From positions 14,214-78,213 of the forward strand of contig JAGCBE010000113.1 in the NCBI GenBank assembly GCA_017652345.1: a stretch of DNA of 64,000 nt. The letters run 5' to 3'. Every line of letters starts with the position of its first letter. Position 1 is the stretch's first letter. A program made the position numbers and the translations under genes. The notes under the pieces are model-generated. The model was given only the letters and a program-made list of their open reading frames with translations. It made no database searches and was not told where the DNA came from. This document shows, piece after piece, positions 1 to 9,511 of this stretch. Source of the DNA: Methanobrevibacter sp. Lineage in GTDB: Archaea > Methanobacteriota > Methanobacteria > Methanobacteriales > Methanobacteriaceae.

Positions 1-2
1 AT

Positions 3-3000
3 TTTAATTCCGAGGATAATCTTAAATGGTTAGCTAACAAACTCTCGACCAAACCATTTATTATTGGAAAGTCCAATAAGGATATTAAGAATAACCTCAA
101 ACCTGTTTTAAAGGGAAATAAAATAGGAATTGCCGATGGTTTCTTTAGTATTGAAGGATATACGTTTAAATTAGCATCTGATGAAGACCCTAATAGAAAA
201 ATATCTTTTGATTCACCATTAGATACAACTTCAGAAAATGTTGTTGTGGATACTTTTGCAGGTTCAGAGCTAATAAATGATATTTACACAAATACAGTAT
301 CCGGTGATACTTATTCTGTAAACTGTGATTTTGACTCAATGTGTTTTGACAGTTATAAACCATCTTCACATATTGATACAGATGAAGATTGGGAAATACT
401 AAACATGAACTGGAATCAAGCGGCAAAAGATTCATCTTCAATCGGTTATATTAAATTAAGATATGTAAACTCCATTGCCTCAGTCATAACAGGGCAGGAT
501 GGTAAAGCCGTATATGGACCGTCTGTTATTACCATAATTGATGACATTTATCAAGCTAGTGTTGAGGATGAAAACGGATTAGCAGATCCAGATGCTATTG
601 AACAGTTTATTGAGAACCCAGAATTCAATACTTATGGATTAACAAATAAAGACCCGTTCGCTATTGTTGAATCTGAAACAGTTATTGATATTTATTATCC
701 TGTATTTGTAAGACTTCATAATGATAGCACAAAATCAAATAAACTTCCGATTGTATATTTTAAAGACATTTTTGGAATTGAGTTTTTACAGTCTCAATCA
801 TATGAAACTGATGAAGAAGTTGTAACTGATGAAAGTACACCAATTCCAGAATTATATACAACAAACTATTATCCGAATACAAACTCATATTTCTTTGAGA
901 TGAATGGTTTGTCAACTCCATTGGGTAACTTTACAAATTGTGATAAAAAGTCATATCCAGATTATGCCTATCAGTATCAGACATTATATAATAACCTTTC
1001 TACTACTTCAATCGCAAGAAAAGTGTTTTCAGACGCAGGAAGTGGAAGTTACTCAAATATTAACAATAATCCTATTCAGTTCCCACAATTAACAAACATA
1101 AAAGAATCTGAAAATTCTTCTAATCCTGTTTTCATTGAAAAAACATTAACACAACTTGTATCACTAATGCCGGATTCCGATAACTTATATGATTCTATTG
1201 AAAACACAGCTTCTTATTACTGTTTAAATATTCCAGATGAAATGCTACAAACTGTTCCTGGAAAATCAACAAAAGTTCCAGTCGTATTTATGTGTTCTAA
1301 TGGAACACTTTGCCCAAATGGAATTATAGTTGATAATAAGAGAACAACTGTTACAAGTAAATATCCTGCTGAGGGTTATGTTCATTTCATAAAGAGAAGG
1401 TATTTAATTGACAGTGGTGGAAGTGCTACAGAAGAGCAAATAAATAATTTAACAATGCACGATGTTTGCATTGGATGGGCAGGATTCCCATTATTCTATG
1501 ACACTTATATTGCAAAACCATTATCAATTTACTTTGCACTTTGTTACAGTTCTTTAATGGAAAATTGTATATTCAAAACTTCTGGTCAAACAAGTACACA
1601 GGCTATAAAGGCTTCTGGATGTGGTGTTGCATTAGCTGCTAACCCACCACAAAGTCTTGTATTAGATGATCAACCTGACAAAGTGATTCAAACATATACA
1701 TATACTGGATATGAAAAGAATCAGGGTGGACAAATAGTTCCAGTAGCAACAATGGCATCTTCTATACCTTATTATAAGAATGTAGTTTCTGATAAGGATT
1801 TAATTAAGGGTGCAGAAATGCCAAATCAAGGCAAAGAATCTATATTTGGTACAATTAAATATATGAAGGGAATTCCAAGCGCAGCGGTTACAATTATGAA
1901 TAACGCGAGTGCTGGAAGTGCAGATAGAGCAAAAGTTGCTACTTTATTTGACGATCCTATTAACTATATGCAAAAATGTACTAAGGTTGCACCTACAGGA
2001 GATCCAACTATTGGATCTGTTACATTATATATGATAAACTATACTAATAGTTATGTTACATCTACAGAAAAACAAGTGTTTACAAGTGTTATTCTTAATG
2101 AGGACGCATTACCTACAACTCCAAATGTCGAAGTTACTGGTCAAGGAACACCTTATCAAGTTCCATATGCAACTAAATATCAGCTTGCCGGAAGATTCTT
2201 AACAAATAAAGATTCACTTAGTAACTCAATGAGATTTTATTTTGATATTGATTCGTGGTACGGTTCTATTTGGGAAGTTATCAATATTAAGAAAGATGCT
2301 CAGGGCTATCTTTGTGGAAGAAAAATATCTGATTCAGATCCAACAATAATCTCGGATGATTATGATGGTATTCATTTTGAACAAAAAGTTAGAAATGATT
2401 TTGAAGATGACGATCTTGGAATATATGATGTTAAGATATCTTCTAAGTTGAATATATTAGGAACTGGACAAGGAGTAAATGATAAATATATACTTTACTC
2501 CGATAGCTCAAATGTTATTCGCGGAGCATATATTCACATTGACAAAGTGTACGGTGATGATGACAAATCATTAAGACAGATTCTGCGTGATATAATGAGT
2601 GATGCAGATGTTGACTTATCAGAACTGCTTGCAAGAATAGCAGCATTAGAAGAAAATGTTGAAGGTATATTAAATCTTATAGGTGATACAACTATTGAAG
2701 GAACAATTACTGAAAACATTGCAAACCATACAAAAGAGATAAACAAAATAAAACCAAAACTCAATCCATACATTGTTACAATTCTTAACCTCGGAGAAAA
2801 CAAAGAAAATCCAGGTGCAGGACAACCAACAGATAATGTTATCGCAGAAGTATATAATAATGGTGACGTTATTATAAAGGGTGAGGGTGCTACAGATGAT
2901 TTCACATATGTAAATCCTTCTCCGCTAACAACTTATGATCCAACAGATAGTGATTATTATTTTGAGGATGAAACAACACTGACCGCAGTCCCAAGTATTT

Positions 3001-4850
3001 CTCCTATCAAACACATAACTATTCTTCCGGGAGTTACATACCTTGGAAATAGAATTTTTGCATATATTACAGAAAATTCTGAAAGTACAGAAAATACTTT
3101 AATTGGTATTGAGATTCCTGAGAGTGTTTGTCAGTTAGGTAGTAATGTATTTATTGGTACAAGAAAAAATGCAATAGATTACACAATATCTTTAGTTCCA
3201 AGTTATTATACAGGTACTGGAATATCTGCACCAAAGTATGTTCAATTCACTAAGCCAATTAAAGTTGTATGTAGTTCTAATTTAACAGAACAACCATCTA
3301 TTCCATTTCAACAAACAGGAATTATAGAATTTGAATTAACCGATTCCTATGTGTATACTGTTAATTTACCTTATATTCAAGATGAATGGGAAAATAATTC
3401 TAACTTATTTAAAGATAACTACAATTTGGCAAAGGTATTCGTTGACAATGTTTCAATACCGCAAAACTGTTTTAATAGTTGTTTTTCATTAAGACAAATA
3501 ACTATATCTAACAAAATAAAACAAATAGGTCCACAGGCTTTTTATGGTTCCGGTTTAGGTAAAATTAACTTTAACACTAGCATTTTTGATTTATTTAAGG
3601 TAATAGATACCGCACCAAGTAACGACTATGGATATTGGGATGATATTTGGCCAGCATATGATGAAGGTTTCCCAATATTTGTTTCAAAAAATCATCTTCC
3701 AATAACAGCAGAATCAACCACTGAATCCGGTGTTAGAATAGCAGTAAAAGGCGATGGAACTATCCATCTTAATGGTACTTCAACAGCAGATATTAACTTT
3801 GATATTATTCCGACCACAGAATTAAATTCATTCCAATTATTATTACCAGAAGAACATGAATACACATTATGTGGTTGCCCGGCTGGTGGAAGTTCTAGTA
3901 CATATAGTTTAAGCGTAACCACTGAAGGAGTTACATATTCTGATTATGGAGTAGGTGTTAGATTTACACCAACTCCAAGTAGTGCGGATGAAACAATATC
4001 TACCGCTATAACTGTAAAAATGACTATAAAATCAGGTCAAACATTTGATGATGTTGTTTTTAAGCCTATGATTTGTAGATCTAAAGACTATAAATATTCT
4101 CCTGATTTTGAAGCCTATATTGATCAAGAATACCTACATTATAGAAACGGTAGATTAGCCTGCAAAGAAATTTCTGCCAATGACATTAGCATTATTTACT
4201 ATAACTCCATAAGAACTATTAAAATTAAATTAAATAACATACCAGAAGAATATTTTAATATTGATAAATTTAGTTATGTTAATCATGCAATAGTTCAGTT
4301 AGACAGCTTAGTATCTGATAGAACTCTAATATCCAAAGAGGTACAAAAATTCGGAAAGAATATGTTTAAAGGTCAAATTGGATTAAATACAATAACATAT
4401 GAAGGAACAGCAGTTGGTTTTAGAAATATTGCTAAATGGGGCCTTGACATTTTTGATTGGGCAGGAAAATCGTATACAATCTCCGGGGATGATACAATTA
4501 GATATATGATAAATGGTTATTATAATAGTTCAGATGAAAAATTCTATGAGGATGCAGAATACACAACAGAAATAACAGGAACAGACAATTATATATACAT
4601 AAGTTTAGCAGAAGATTCATTCGGATACATTTATCAATATAACGCAGGGGATTCTGAATATCAAAGAGTTATTTCAGATTCACAATATTGCGGTTTAGTA
4701 AAAGTTATTTGCTCAGGAGACATTGAAGATTCTATATTCATTTATGATAGAGATCAATATAGATTTGATGGAGAATTCAAACTTGTTAATTACCGTGGTG
4801 TAGAAGGTGATTGGGTTTGGAGTGCCGAAGATAACGATTATGTGTTATAA
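3..4850 (+). CDS. Large phage structural protein with BspA-like leucine-rich repeats, 5' partial
   Basis: The reading frame is open from the first bases of the window, so the gene begins upstream; 1615 residues are visible. The GTG at 246 is in frame but has no ribosome binding site and is not taken as the start. The first two thirds is Ser/Thr/Asn/Tyr-rich beta-type sequence without a family I recognise. Around 2596-2760 there is a heptad-like coiled-coil stretch (LSELLARIAALEENVEGI). After it come several copies of the BspA-like leucine-rich repeat pattern, for example ITILPGVTYLGNRIF near 3015, IEIPESVCQLGSNVF near 3108 and ITISNKIKQIGPQAFYG near 3497. Size, coiled coil and surface-type repeats suggest a tail fibre, baseplate or receptor-binding protein; this is inference. 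A terminator follows directly, so it ends an operon. Confidence 0.7.
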   Translation, partial: FNSEDNLKWLANKLSTKPFIIGKSNKDIKNNLKPVLKGNKIGIADGFFSIEGYTFKLASDEDPNRKISFDSPLDTTSENVVVDTFAGSELINDIYTNTVSGDTYSVNCDFDSMCFDSYKPSSHIDTDEDWEILNMNWNQAAKDSSSIGYIKLRYVNSIASVITGQDGKAVYGPSVITIIDDIYQASVEDENGLADPDAIEQFIENPEFNTYGLTNKDPFAIVESETVIDIYYPVFVRLHNDSTKSNKLPIVYFKDIFGIEFLQSQSYETDEEVVTDESTPIPELYTTNYYPNTNSYFFEMNGLSTPLGNFTNCDKKSYPDYAYQYQTLYNNLSTTSIARKVFSDAGSGSYSNINNNPIQFPQLTNIKESENSSNPVFIEKTLTQLVSLMPDSDNLYDSIENTASYYCLNIPDEMLQTVPGKSTKVPVVFMCSNGTLCPNGIIVDNKRTTVTSKYPAEGYVHFIKRRYLIDSGGSATEEQINNLTMHDVCIGWAGFPLFYDTYIAKPLSIYFALCYSSLMENCIFKTSGQTSTQAIKASGCGVALAANPPQSLVLDDQPDKVIQTYTYTGYEKNQGGQIVPVATMASSIPYYKNVVSDKDLIKGAEMPNQGKESIFGTIKYMKGIPSAAVTIMNNASAGSADRAKVATLFDDPINYMQKCTKVAPTGDPTIGSVTLYMINYTNSYVTSTEKQVFTSVILNEDALPTTPNVEVTGQGTPYQVPYATKYQLAGRFLTNKDSLSNSMRFYFDIDSWYGSIWEVINIKKDAQGYLCGRKISDSDPTIISDDYDGIHFEQKVRNDFEDDDLGIYDVKISSKLNILGTGQGVNDKYILYSDSSNVIRGAYIHIDKVYGDDDKSLRQILRDIMSDADVDLSELLARIAALEENVEGILNLIGDTTIEGTITENIANHTKEINKIKPKLNPYIVTILNLGENKENPGAGQPTDNVIAEVYNNGDVIIKGEGATDDFTYVNPSPLTTYDPTDSDYYFEDETTLTAVPSISPIKHITILPGVTYLGNRIFAYITENSESTENTLIGIEIPESVCQLGSNVFIGTRKNAIDYTISLVPSYYTGTGISAPKYVQFTKPIKVVCSSNLTEQPSIPFQQTGIIEFELTDSYVYTVNLPYIQDEWENNSNLFKDNYNLAKVFVDNVSIPQNCFNSCFSLRQITISNKIKQIGPQAFYGSGLGKINFNTSIFDLFKVIDTAPSNDYGYWDDIWPAYDEGFPIFVSKNHLPITAESTTESGVRIAVKGDGTIHLNGTSTADINFDIIPTTELNSFQLLLPEEHEYTLCGCPAGGSSSTYSLSVTTEGVTYSDYGVGVRFTPTPSSADETISTAITVKMTIKSGQTFDDVVFKPMICRSKDYKYSPDFEAYIDQEYLHYRNGRLACKEISANDISIIYYNSIRTIKIKLNNIPEEYFNIDKFSYVNHAIVQLDSLVSDRTLISKEVQKFGKNMFKGQIGLNTITYEGTAVGFRNIAKWGLDIFDWAGKSYTISGDDTIRYMINGYYNSSDEKFYEDAEYTTEITGTDNYIYISLAEDSFGYIYQYNAGDSEYQRVISDSQYCGLVKVICSGDIEDSIFIYDRDQYRFDGEFKLVNYRGVEGDWVWSAEDNDYVL

Positions 4851-4870
4851 CTATAACAAAATACTATACA

Positions 4871-4912
4871 AAAAGGCGTCTTAGAAATAGGACGCCTTTG
4901 TTTATTTTCCAT
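4871..4912 (+). terminator. Rho-independent terminator of the large structural gene
   Basis: Perfect 9-bp stem AAAGGCGTC (4872-4880) and GACGCCTTT (4891-4899) with a 10-base loop, followed by a T-rich run. It lies 21 bases after the stop of the structural gene. Confidence 0.9.
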
Positions 4913-4913
4913 G

Positions 4914-5020
4914 TAACATTTTATAACCCTATAGACGTTTCAGGGTTATAAAATGTAACCCTGAAAGCAGATCAAATTTAATGATAAACATTAAACGCAG
5001 GGTAAAATTTTGTAACATAA
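4914..5020. repeat. Nested inverted repeats in noncoding DNA
   Basis: CATTTTATAACCCT (4917-4930) is repeated in inverse as AGGGTTATAAAATG (4942-4955), giving a perfect stem of at least 14 bp with an 11-base loop. The right arm region can pair alternatively: TTTCAGGGTTA (4938-4948) with TAACCCTGAAA (4956-4966). A third related copy, CAGGGTAAAATTTTGTAAC, follows near 5000. Nothing here is coding. It could be a protein binding site, a replication element or an RNA switch; the sequence does not decide. Confidence 0.7.
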
Positions 5021-5332
5021 ATATATTATATATACTACAATAAAAACTAATAGAATAATTCTATTATACCAATAACAAACTCTAATAGCTAATATACTAA
5101 TTATTATCTAATAAATAATAGAATAATAACTAATATATTATATGATATTTATTTCTTATGCTCTTTGTTTAGTAAAATGATCGAAGATCATAATTAAAAA
5201 TAAGATATAATTGGCGTTAATTGTTTTAACAAATAGTGTGTAAAATAATACACATGAACATAACTATACATATTATACAAAAACACACAGATGAAATCCC
5301 TTTTATTTTACATAAAAATATTTGAAAACCTC
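5021..5332. other. AT-rich gene-free tract, possible replication origin
   Basis: About 310 bases without a plausible gene on either strand, strongly A/T. It holds a 12-base direct repeat TAATAGAATAAT at 5048-5059 and 5116-5127, a palindrome TAATAGAAT-A-ATTCTATTA overlapping the first copy (5048-5066), and short hairpins ATGATC-gaa-GATCAT and TGTGTA...TACACA. The position next to the replication genes makes an origin conceivable, but there is no direct evidence. Confidence 0.35.
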
Positions 5333-5361
5333 TTGACATTTTCCAAATAATATGTTATACT
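5333..5361 (+). promoter_or_regulatory. Sigma-A-type promoter with extended -10
   Basis: TTGACA (5333-5338), 17 bases, TATACT (5356-5361), with TGT immediately before the -10. An A-rich stretch (ATATTTGAAAACC) lies just upstream. Drives the DUF932 gene. Confidence 0.93.
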
Positions 5362-5418
5362 ATACTTACAAAACAAAGTTAAACAACCTAAACTAAAACA
5401 CATTAGGAGGAAAAGATT

Positions 5419-6309
5419 ATGAGAACAGCTACATGGACTTCTATTGGAACTGATGTTTCTACCACAGCTACTATTGATGAGGTTTTGAAAACTTCAAAAC
5501 TTGATTACGAAGTTTCAAAGTCCCCGATCCTGCTTCCTTCCGGAGTTGAAATTCCTGATAAAGTTGCAACCGTAAAAGACAATGGAGATTATATTGGGGT
5601 AGTTTCCAAGTCCTATGAAATTTATCAGAATAGTGAAGCGTTTGACTTCATTAACAACATTCCGGATATCAAGTATGAAAGAGCCGGAGAAACAAAATCT
5701 GGAATGGTTTACATTATTGGTAAGCTTCCTGAAATGACTGTACTGAATGATACATTTGCACCATATGTTATTTTTCAAACATCTCATAACGGTAGGTACA
5801 ATATTAAAGCTACCATTTGTCCGCTGCGAATTGTGTGCCAGAACCAGTTCAATTATTCCTTTAAGCAGATGACAAACACAATTAACATTAGACATAGCAG
5901 ACAGATGCCGTATAAGGTTGCACAGGCACAAAGACTTATTACTGACACAGCAACTTATATGCAGGGATTTACAAACACCGCAGAGGAACTTGCAATGCTG
6001 AAGCTTGACAGCAGAGACACTGTTTATGAAATTATTGACAAGTTCTTTGAAAGCACCAAGGAACTGACAGAAAGACAGCAGAACGCACTTAATAACAAGA
6101 AAGACGAACTCATTAGATGTTATCTTGCAGAGGATAACAGAGAATTTCAGAATACAGTTTGGGGATTGGCAAATGCCTTTACTGATTATGAAACTCACAG
6201 ACAGACTAAAAAGACAGCAACATCCAACGAATCCAAGTTTATGAGCGTAACCTTTGATCCCACTGCAATGAACAAATTTATGGAAATTGCAATGGAATAC
6301 GCAAGATAA
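5419..6309 (+). CDS. DUF932 family (phage/plasmid-like TIGR03299) protein
   Basis: 296 residues, starting at ATG 5419 behind an AGGAGG ribosome binding site about eight bases upstream. The sequence follows the DUF932 pattern: a beta-rich N-terminal half (IPDKVATVKDNGDYIGVVSKSYEIYQN) and a central segment with ICPLRIVCQNQ, followed by a helical C-terminal half. These proteins are common on phages and plasmids; their molecular role is not established. It is transcribed alone from its own strong promoter and has somewhat higher G+C and more preferred codons than its neighbours, which suggests high early expression (inference). The next gene has a separate promoter 35 bases downstream. Confidence 0.85.
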   Translation: MRTATWTSIGTDVSTTATIDEVLKTSKLDYEVSKSPILLPSGVEIPDKVATVKDNGDYIGVVSKSYEIYQNSEAFDFINNIPDIKYERAGETKSGMVYIIGKLPEMTVLNDTFAPYVIFQTSHNGRYNIKATICPLRIVCQNQFNYSFKQMTNTINIRHSRQMPYKVAQAQRLITDTATYMQGFTNTAEELAMLKLDSRDTVYEIIDKFFESTKELTERQQNALNNKKDELIRCYLAEDNREFQNTVWGLANAFTDYETHRQTKKTATSNESKFMSVTFDPTAMNKFMEIAMEYAR

Positions 6310-6343
6310 ACCAAAATTAACTTAAAAAATTTCGGAAACCCTC

Positions 6344-6372
6344 TTGACAAATCCATAAGAATGTGTTATACT
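6344..6372 (+). promoter_or_regulatory. Sigma-A-type promoter with extended -10
   Basis: TTGACA (6344-6349), 17-base spacer, TATACT (6367-6372) preceded by TGT. Upstream box ATTTCGGAAACC. Serves the SNF2-type helicase gene. Confidence 0.93.
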
Positions 6373-6417
6373 GTTTATAAGTAAAATACATATTCTGAGT
6401 TGTCGGGAGGGTTTCAT

Positions 6418-8661
6418 TTGGTAGATATTTTTGTAAAAGACAAAAAGCTATTTGTAAAATCTGAGTATGACAGAAAACTTCTAGAGTTTATGCGAAGTAG
6501 ACCTAAACGGTTTTGGAATAAAGAAGAACGACAATGGGAAATTCCAGAAAATGAACTAGAAAATTTACTTCCTGTTATAGAAGGTTATGATTATATCATT
6601 AGATATGATGATAGCAGAGAAGATTTTATATCGAATACAAAAATAGATATTGGCAAACCAATAATTGAAAATGTTGTTCCTGAATGGTATAATTACAAAA
6701 CAAAACCATTTCAACATCAGATAGAAGGTATTTCTTACGGACTAACTCATGATAAGTTTCTACTTGCTGATGAGCAAGGTTGTATTGACGGAAATATGGA
6801 AGTAGACGCTATAACTGAATTTGGAAAATTTAAAGGTATTTTAACAGATCTATTCCATATGTATATATCTTCTTTAGATAAAAATAAGTATAAGATACTT
6901 TGTTATATAGGTGGATGTTTACTTGATTATTATCCGATAGATAAGATAGTGTATTCCGGAGAAAAGGATTGTTACGGATTACAATTAGAGGATGATACTT
7001 ACATCATAGGAACACCAGATCATGAAATTCTAACTGATAAAGGATATATACCATTGAAAGATGTTGTTGATCCTAATTTTACAACATATGTGTATACACA
7101 AGATGTTAATGTTCCAACATTTGTTAAAAAAGTAAAGGCAGCCACTCTTTATTATGTTGGAACAAAGAGTGTATATGACATTGTTATGAAAGACCCTTTT
7201 AGAAATTTTGTTGCAAATAACATAATAGTACACAACTGCGGAAAAACCAAGACTTGTTTAGACTTATCACAAATTCGTAAAAAAGAAAATAACGTCAGAC
7301 ACACATTGATAATAGCCTGCGTCAATAGTTTGAAGTATAACTGGTATTCCGAAGTAATTAAACATACTGATGATAAACCATATATTCTTGGAACAAGGTA
7401 TACAAAGTCTGGAAAGGAATATATAGGGTCAAATGAGGATCGTTTAAAAGATATTGAAAATATTGGTAGAAATAGGACCATTGATGATTGTTATTACATT
7501 ATAACAAACATTGAAACTCTTAGATATACTAAGACATTAAAAGTTCCACTTAAAACAAAAAAGAATGGTTCTCAAAGATTTAAAAAGGTTACAATGTTTC
7601 CTATTGTTGAAGCTATACAAAAACAAATAAAAGATGGAAACATAAATATGATAATTGCCGATGAGAGTCACAGGCTGAAGAACGCAGCTAGTTTATCTGG
7701 AAAAGCATTACTTGCATTAACTTGCGATTATCAAGTATCCCTAACAGGAACACCAGTTATGAATAATCCAATAGATGTATACACAACACTACATTGGATA
7801 GGATATGAAAAACATAGTTTATTTCAATTTCGACAACACTATTGTATTTTCGGTGGTTTTGGAAATCATCAAATAGTTGGATACAAGAATCTGCCAGAAC
7901 TGCAAGCTGTTTTAGATAAGTGTATGTTACGACGACTAAAATCAGATGTACTAGATTTACCTGAAAAAATCTATATTGATGATTATGTTGAAATGACACG
8001 GGAGCAAATAAAACTATATGAAGATGTAAGAGAAAACATAATTAACAATATTGATAAAATAAAATTAAGCCCGAACCCATTAGTACAACTTATTAGACTA
8101 AGACAGGTGACTGGTAATCCAAGTCTATTAAGCACTAAGGTAAAAGGAATAAGTCCGAAGTTTGAAAGAATGTTACAAATTATAGAGGATGTGATTGAAA
8201 ATGGTAAGAAGTGTTTAGTGTTCAGTAACTGGACAGACACAATAAACCCTGCTTATGAACTCTGTGTTGATAAAAATTATAATCCTGCATTATACACAGG
8301 AGAAAATAAAGACACAAGAGAGCAGGAAAAAGAGAGGTTTATGAGTGATCCGAATTGTAAAGTATTATTTGGTACAATGGGAGCTATGGGAACCGGTCTT
8401 ACATTAACAGCGGCAACCACAGTAATATTTTTAGATGAACCGTGGAACAGAGCTATAAAAGATCAATGTGAGGACAGAGTTCATAGAATAGGAACTAATG
8501 AAAGCCCGAATATAATTACAATTATGTGCAAAGGAACAATAGATGAAAAAATTCATGATATTGTATACCGAAAAGGAAAACTGTCAGATATTTTAATTGA
8601 TAAGGAAGAAGATATATTTAAAAATCCAAAGTTAGTCAATTACTTACTGTCTATTGATTAA
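6418..8661 (+). CDS. SNF2/HARP-like DNA helicase interrupted by a mini-intein
   Basis: 747-residue precursor. I place the start at TTG 6418, seven bases after GGGAGG; an earlier in-frame TTG at 6400 lies upstream of that site. The first 55 residues (FMRSRPKRFWNKEERQWEIP) resemble the N-terminal substrate-recognition domain of HARP/SMARCAL1-like helicases. Motif I, normally LLADExGxGKT, is split: LLADEQG is followed by a 152-residue intein (residues 122-273), then CGKTKT. Further motifs are visible: IIADESHRLKN (Walker B, DESH), LTGTPVMN (motif III) and, near the C-terminus, GTGLTLTAATTVIF and QCEDRVHRIG (motifs V and VI). Excision would give a helicase of about 595 residues. Superfamily 2 proteins of this kind remodel forks or branched DNA; the exact phage role is unknown. 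Confidence 0.9.
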   Translation: MVDIFVKDKKLFVKSEYDRKLLEFMRSRPKRFWNKEERQWEIPENELENLLPVIEGYDYIIRYDDSREDFISNTKIDIGKPIIENVVPEWYNYKTKPFQHQIEGISYGLTHDKFLLADEQGCIDGNMEVDAITEFGKFKGILTDLFHMYISSLDKNKYKILCYIGGCLLDYYPIDKIVYSGEKDCYGLQLEDDTYIIGTPDHEILTDKGYIPLKDVVDPNFTTYVYTQDVNVPTFVKKVKAATLYYVGTKSVYDIVMKDPFRNFVANNIIVHNCGKTKTCLDLSQIRKKENNVRHTLIIACVNSLKYNWYSEVIKHTDDKPYILGTRYTKSGKEYIGSNEDRLKDIENIGRNRTIDDCYYIITNIETLRYTKTLKVPLKTKKNGSQRFKKVTMFPIVEAIQKQIKDGNINMIIADESHRLKNAASLSGKALLALTCDYQVSLTGTPVMNNPIDVYTTLHWIGYEKHSLFQFRQHYCIFGGFGNHQIVGYKNLPELQAVLDKCMLRRLKSDVLDLPEKIYIDDYVEMTREQIKLYEDVRENIINNIDKIKLSPNPLVQLIRLRQVTGNPSLLSTKVKGISPKFERMLQIIEDVIENGKKCLVFSNWTDTINPAYELCVDKNYNPALYTGENKDTREQEKERFMSDPNCKVLFGTMGAMGTGLTLTAATTVIFLDEPWNRAIKDQCEDRVHRIGTNESPNIITIMCKGTIDEKIHDIVYRKGKLSDILIDKEEDIFKNPKLVNYLLSID
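6781..7236 (+). mobile_element. Mini-intein (152 aa) inside the helicase Walker A motif
   Basis: The intein begins with Cys (codon 6781-6783, CIDGNMEVD) and ends with VHN, followed by Cys+1 of the C-extein (codon 7237-7239). Block B is visible as GTPDHEIL with the expected TxxH, block F/G as FRNFVANNIIVHN. At 152 residues there is no room for a homing endonuclease, so this is a mini-intein that can splice but cannot spread by itself. Removing it restores LLADEQG-CGKTKT, a proper ATP-binding loop. A -1 Gly and +1 Cys are typical of active inteins. Confidence 0.92.
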
Positions 8662-8692
8662 ACAACTTAATTTAATACAGGAGGAATATTAA

Positions 8693-9010
8693 ATGATTAA
8701 GGATAATGAAAAGCTGCTTACGGCAAGCAAGGTTGCACAGGAACTTGATATTAGTACAAAAACTCTAAATAATTGGTATATGTGGTATTATGATGATACG
8801 ATTGAAAAACCGAAGAACTTTCCAAAACTCCCCGATTTTATTCAGGAATACCCAAAAGGACCTAGATATTGGACAATCGAGGATGTTGTGCAACTAAAGA
8901 AATTTCAGGCTTGGAGACCTACTGGACGGGCAGGAGTAATGGGAAGAGTTTCTGAAAAATATTATGGCACAAAGCGTTATGCAAAAAAGGAGACAAAAGA
9001 TGAAGGTTAA
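8693..9010 (+). CDS. Small helix-turn-helix (MerR/excisionase-like) protein
   Basis: 105 residues behind GGAGGAATATTAA. The N-terminus, KLLTASKVAQELDISTKTLN, has the look of a MerR/excisionase-type winged helix (AxxVAxxLxIxxxTLxxW), followed by WTIEDVVQLKKF, the usual second half of such domains. It sits 31 bases after the helicase gene, in the same operon. A DNA-binding or regulatory role is likely, but no partner is evident. Its stop overlaps the next start by 11 bases, suggesting translational coupling. Confidence 0.6.
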   Translation: MIKDNEKLLTASKVAQELDISTKTLNNWYMWYYDDTIEKPKNFPKLPDFIQEYPKGPRYWTIEDVVQLKKFQAWRPTGRAGVMGRVSEKYYGTKRYAKKETKDEG

Positions 9011-9425
9011 GGAAGAAATTATCCTAACGGATGATCAAAAACAGCAGTTGAATGAGTTGTCAGAGCAGTTTATGGATGCTTGCAATCAGTACACCTCTGC
9101 CGATAACAAGAAGAAAGCTCTAAATACTGTTATTAAAAGTTTAATGGCAGATTTTGGTGTAAATAAATTTGTATCGGATTCAAATGTGTCACTTAGTATG
9201 TCGTCAAGACCAAATATTGTATTTGATGAAGATAAACTATTGGCTTTATGTAAAGAGTTGAATATTGACGGACTTGTAAAAACAAAAGAATATGTAGATA
9301 TGAATGTCTTAGAATCTGCAATGTATCATGATTCAACTCTTAAAACAAGACTAAAGGAAGTTCAAATTGTAAAGCCTGATGTAGTTACATTAAAATGCAC
9401 ACAAAAGAAACCACTTAATGAGTAA
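9000..9425 (+). CDS. Hypothetical protein, 141 aa
   Basis: Start ATG 9000 is preferred because AAGGAG lies seven bases upstream; a longer in-frame ATG at 8964 lacks a site. The N-terminal half is helical (ILTDDQKQQLNELSEQFMDACNQ), the C-terminal half mixed. I do not recognise a family. It closes the helicase operon, just before the next promoter, and overlaps the small helix-turn-helix gene, so the two may act together. Confidence 0.7.
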   Translation: MKVKEEIILTDDQKQQLNELSEQFMDACNQYTSADNKKKALNTVIKSLMADFGVNKFVSDSNVSLSMSSRPNIVFDEDKLLALCKELNIDGLVKTKEYVDMNVLESAMYHDSTLKTRLKEVQIVKPDVVTLKCTQKKPLNE

Positions 9426-9471
9426 CAGATTTGTTTTAAATGTAAAATCTGAAAAAAGTTCTAAAAAAGTC

Positions 9472-9500
9472 TTGACTTTTGTTGGGGTTTGTGTTACACT
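9472..9500 (+). promoter_or_regulatory. Promoter of the replication operon
   Basis: TTGACT (9472-9477), 17-base spacer, TACACT (9495-9500) preceded by TGT. The -10 is weaker than in the sister promoters. No other promoter is seen before the polymerase-side promoter at 15259, so it probably drives the whole 9661-15234 operon. Confidence 0.85.
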
Positions 9501-9511
9501 AAAAACAAGAA

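Noticed and set aside
246..300. GTG 246 as the start of the first structural gene
   Set aside because: No ribosome site, and the same frame is open and protein-like up to the left edge of the window.
5515..6198. A 227-codon frame on the - strand
   Set aside because: It lies completely inside the DUF932 gene, has no ribosome binding site and composition is that of a mirror image of a coding region.
8964..8999. ATG 8964 as start of the 141-residue protein
   Set aside because: AAGGAG seven bases before ATG 9000 decides for the shorter form.
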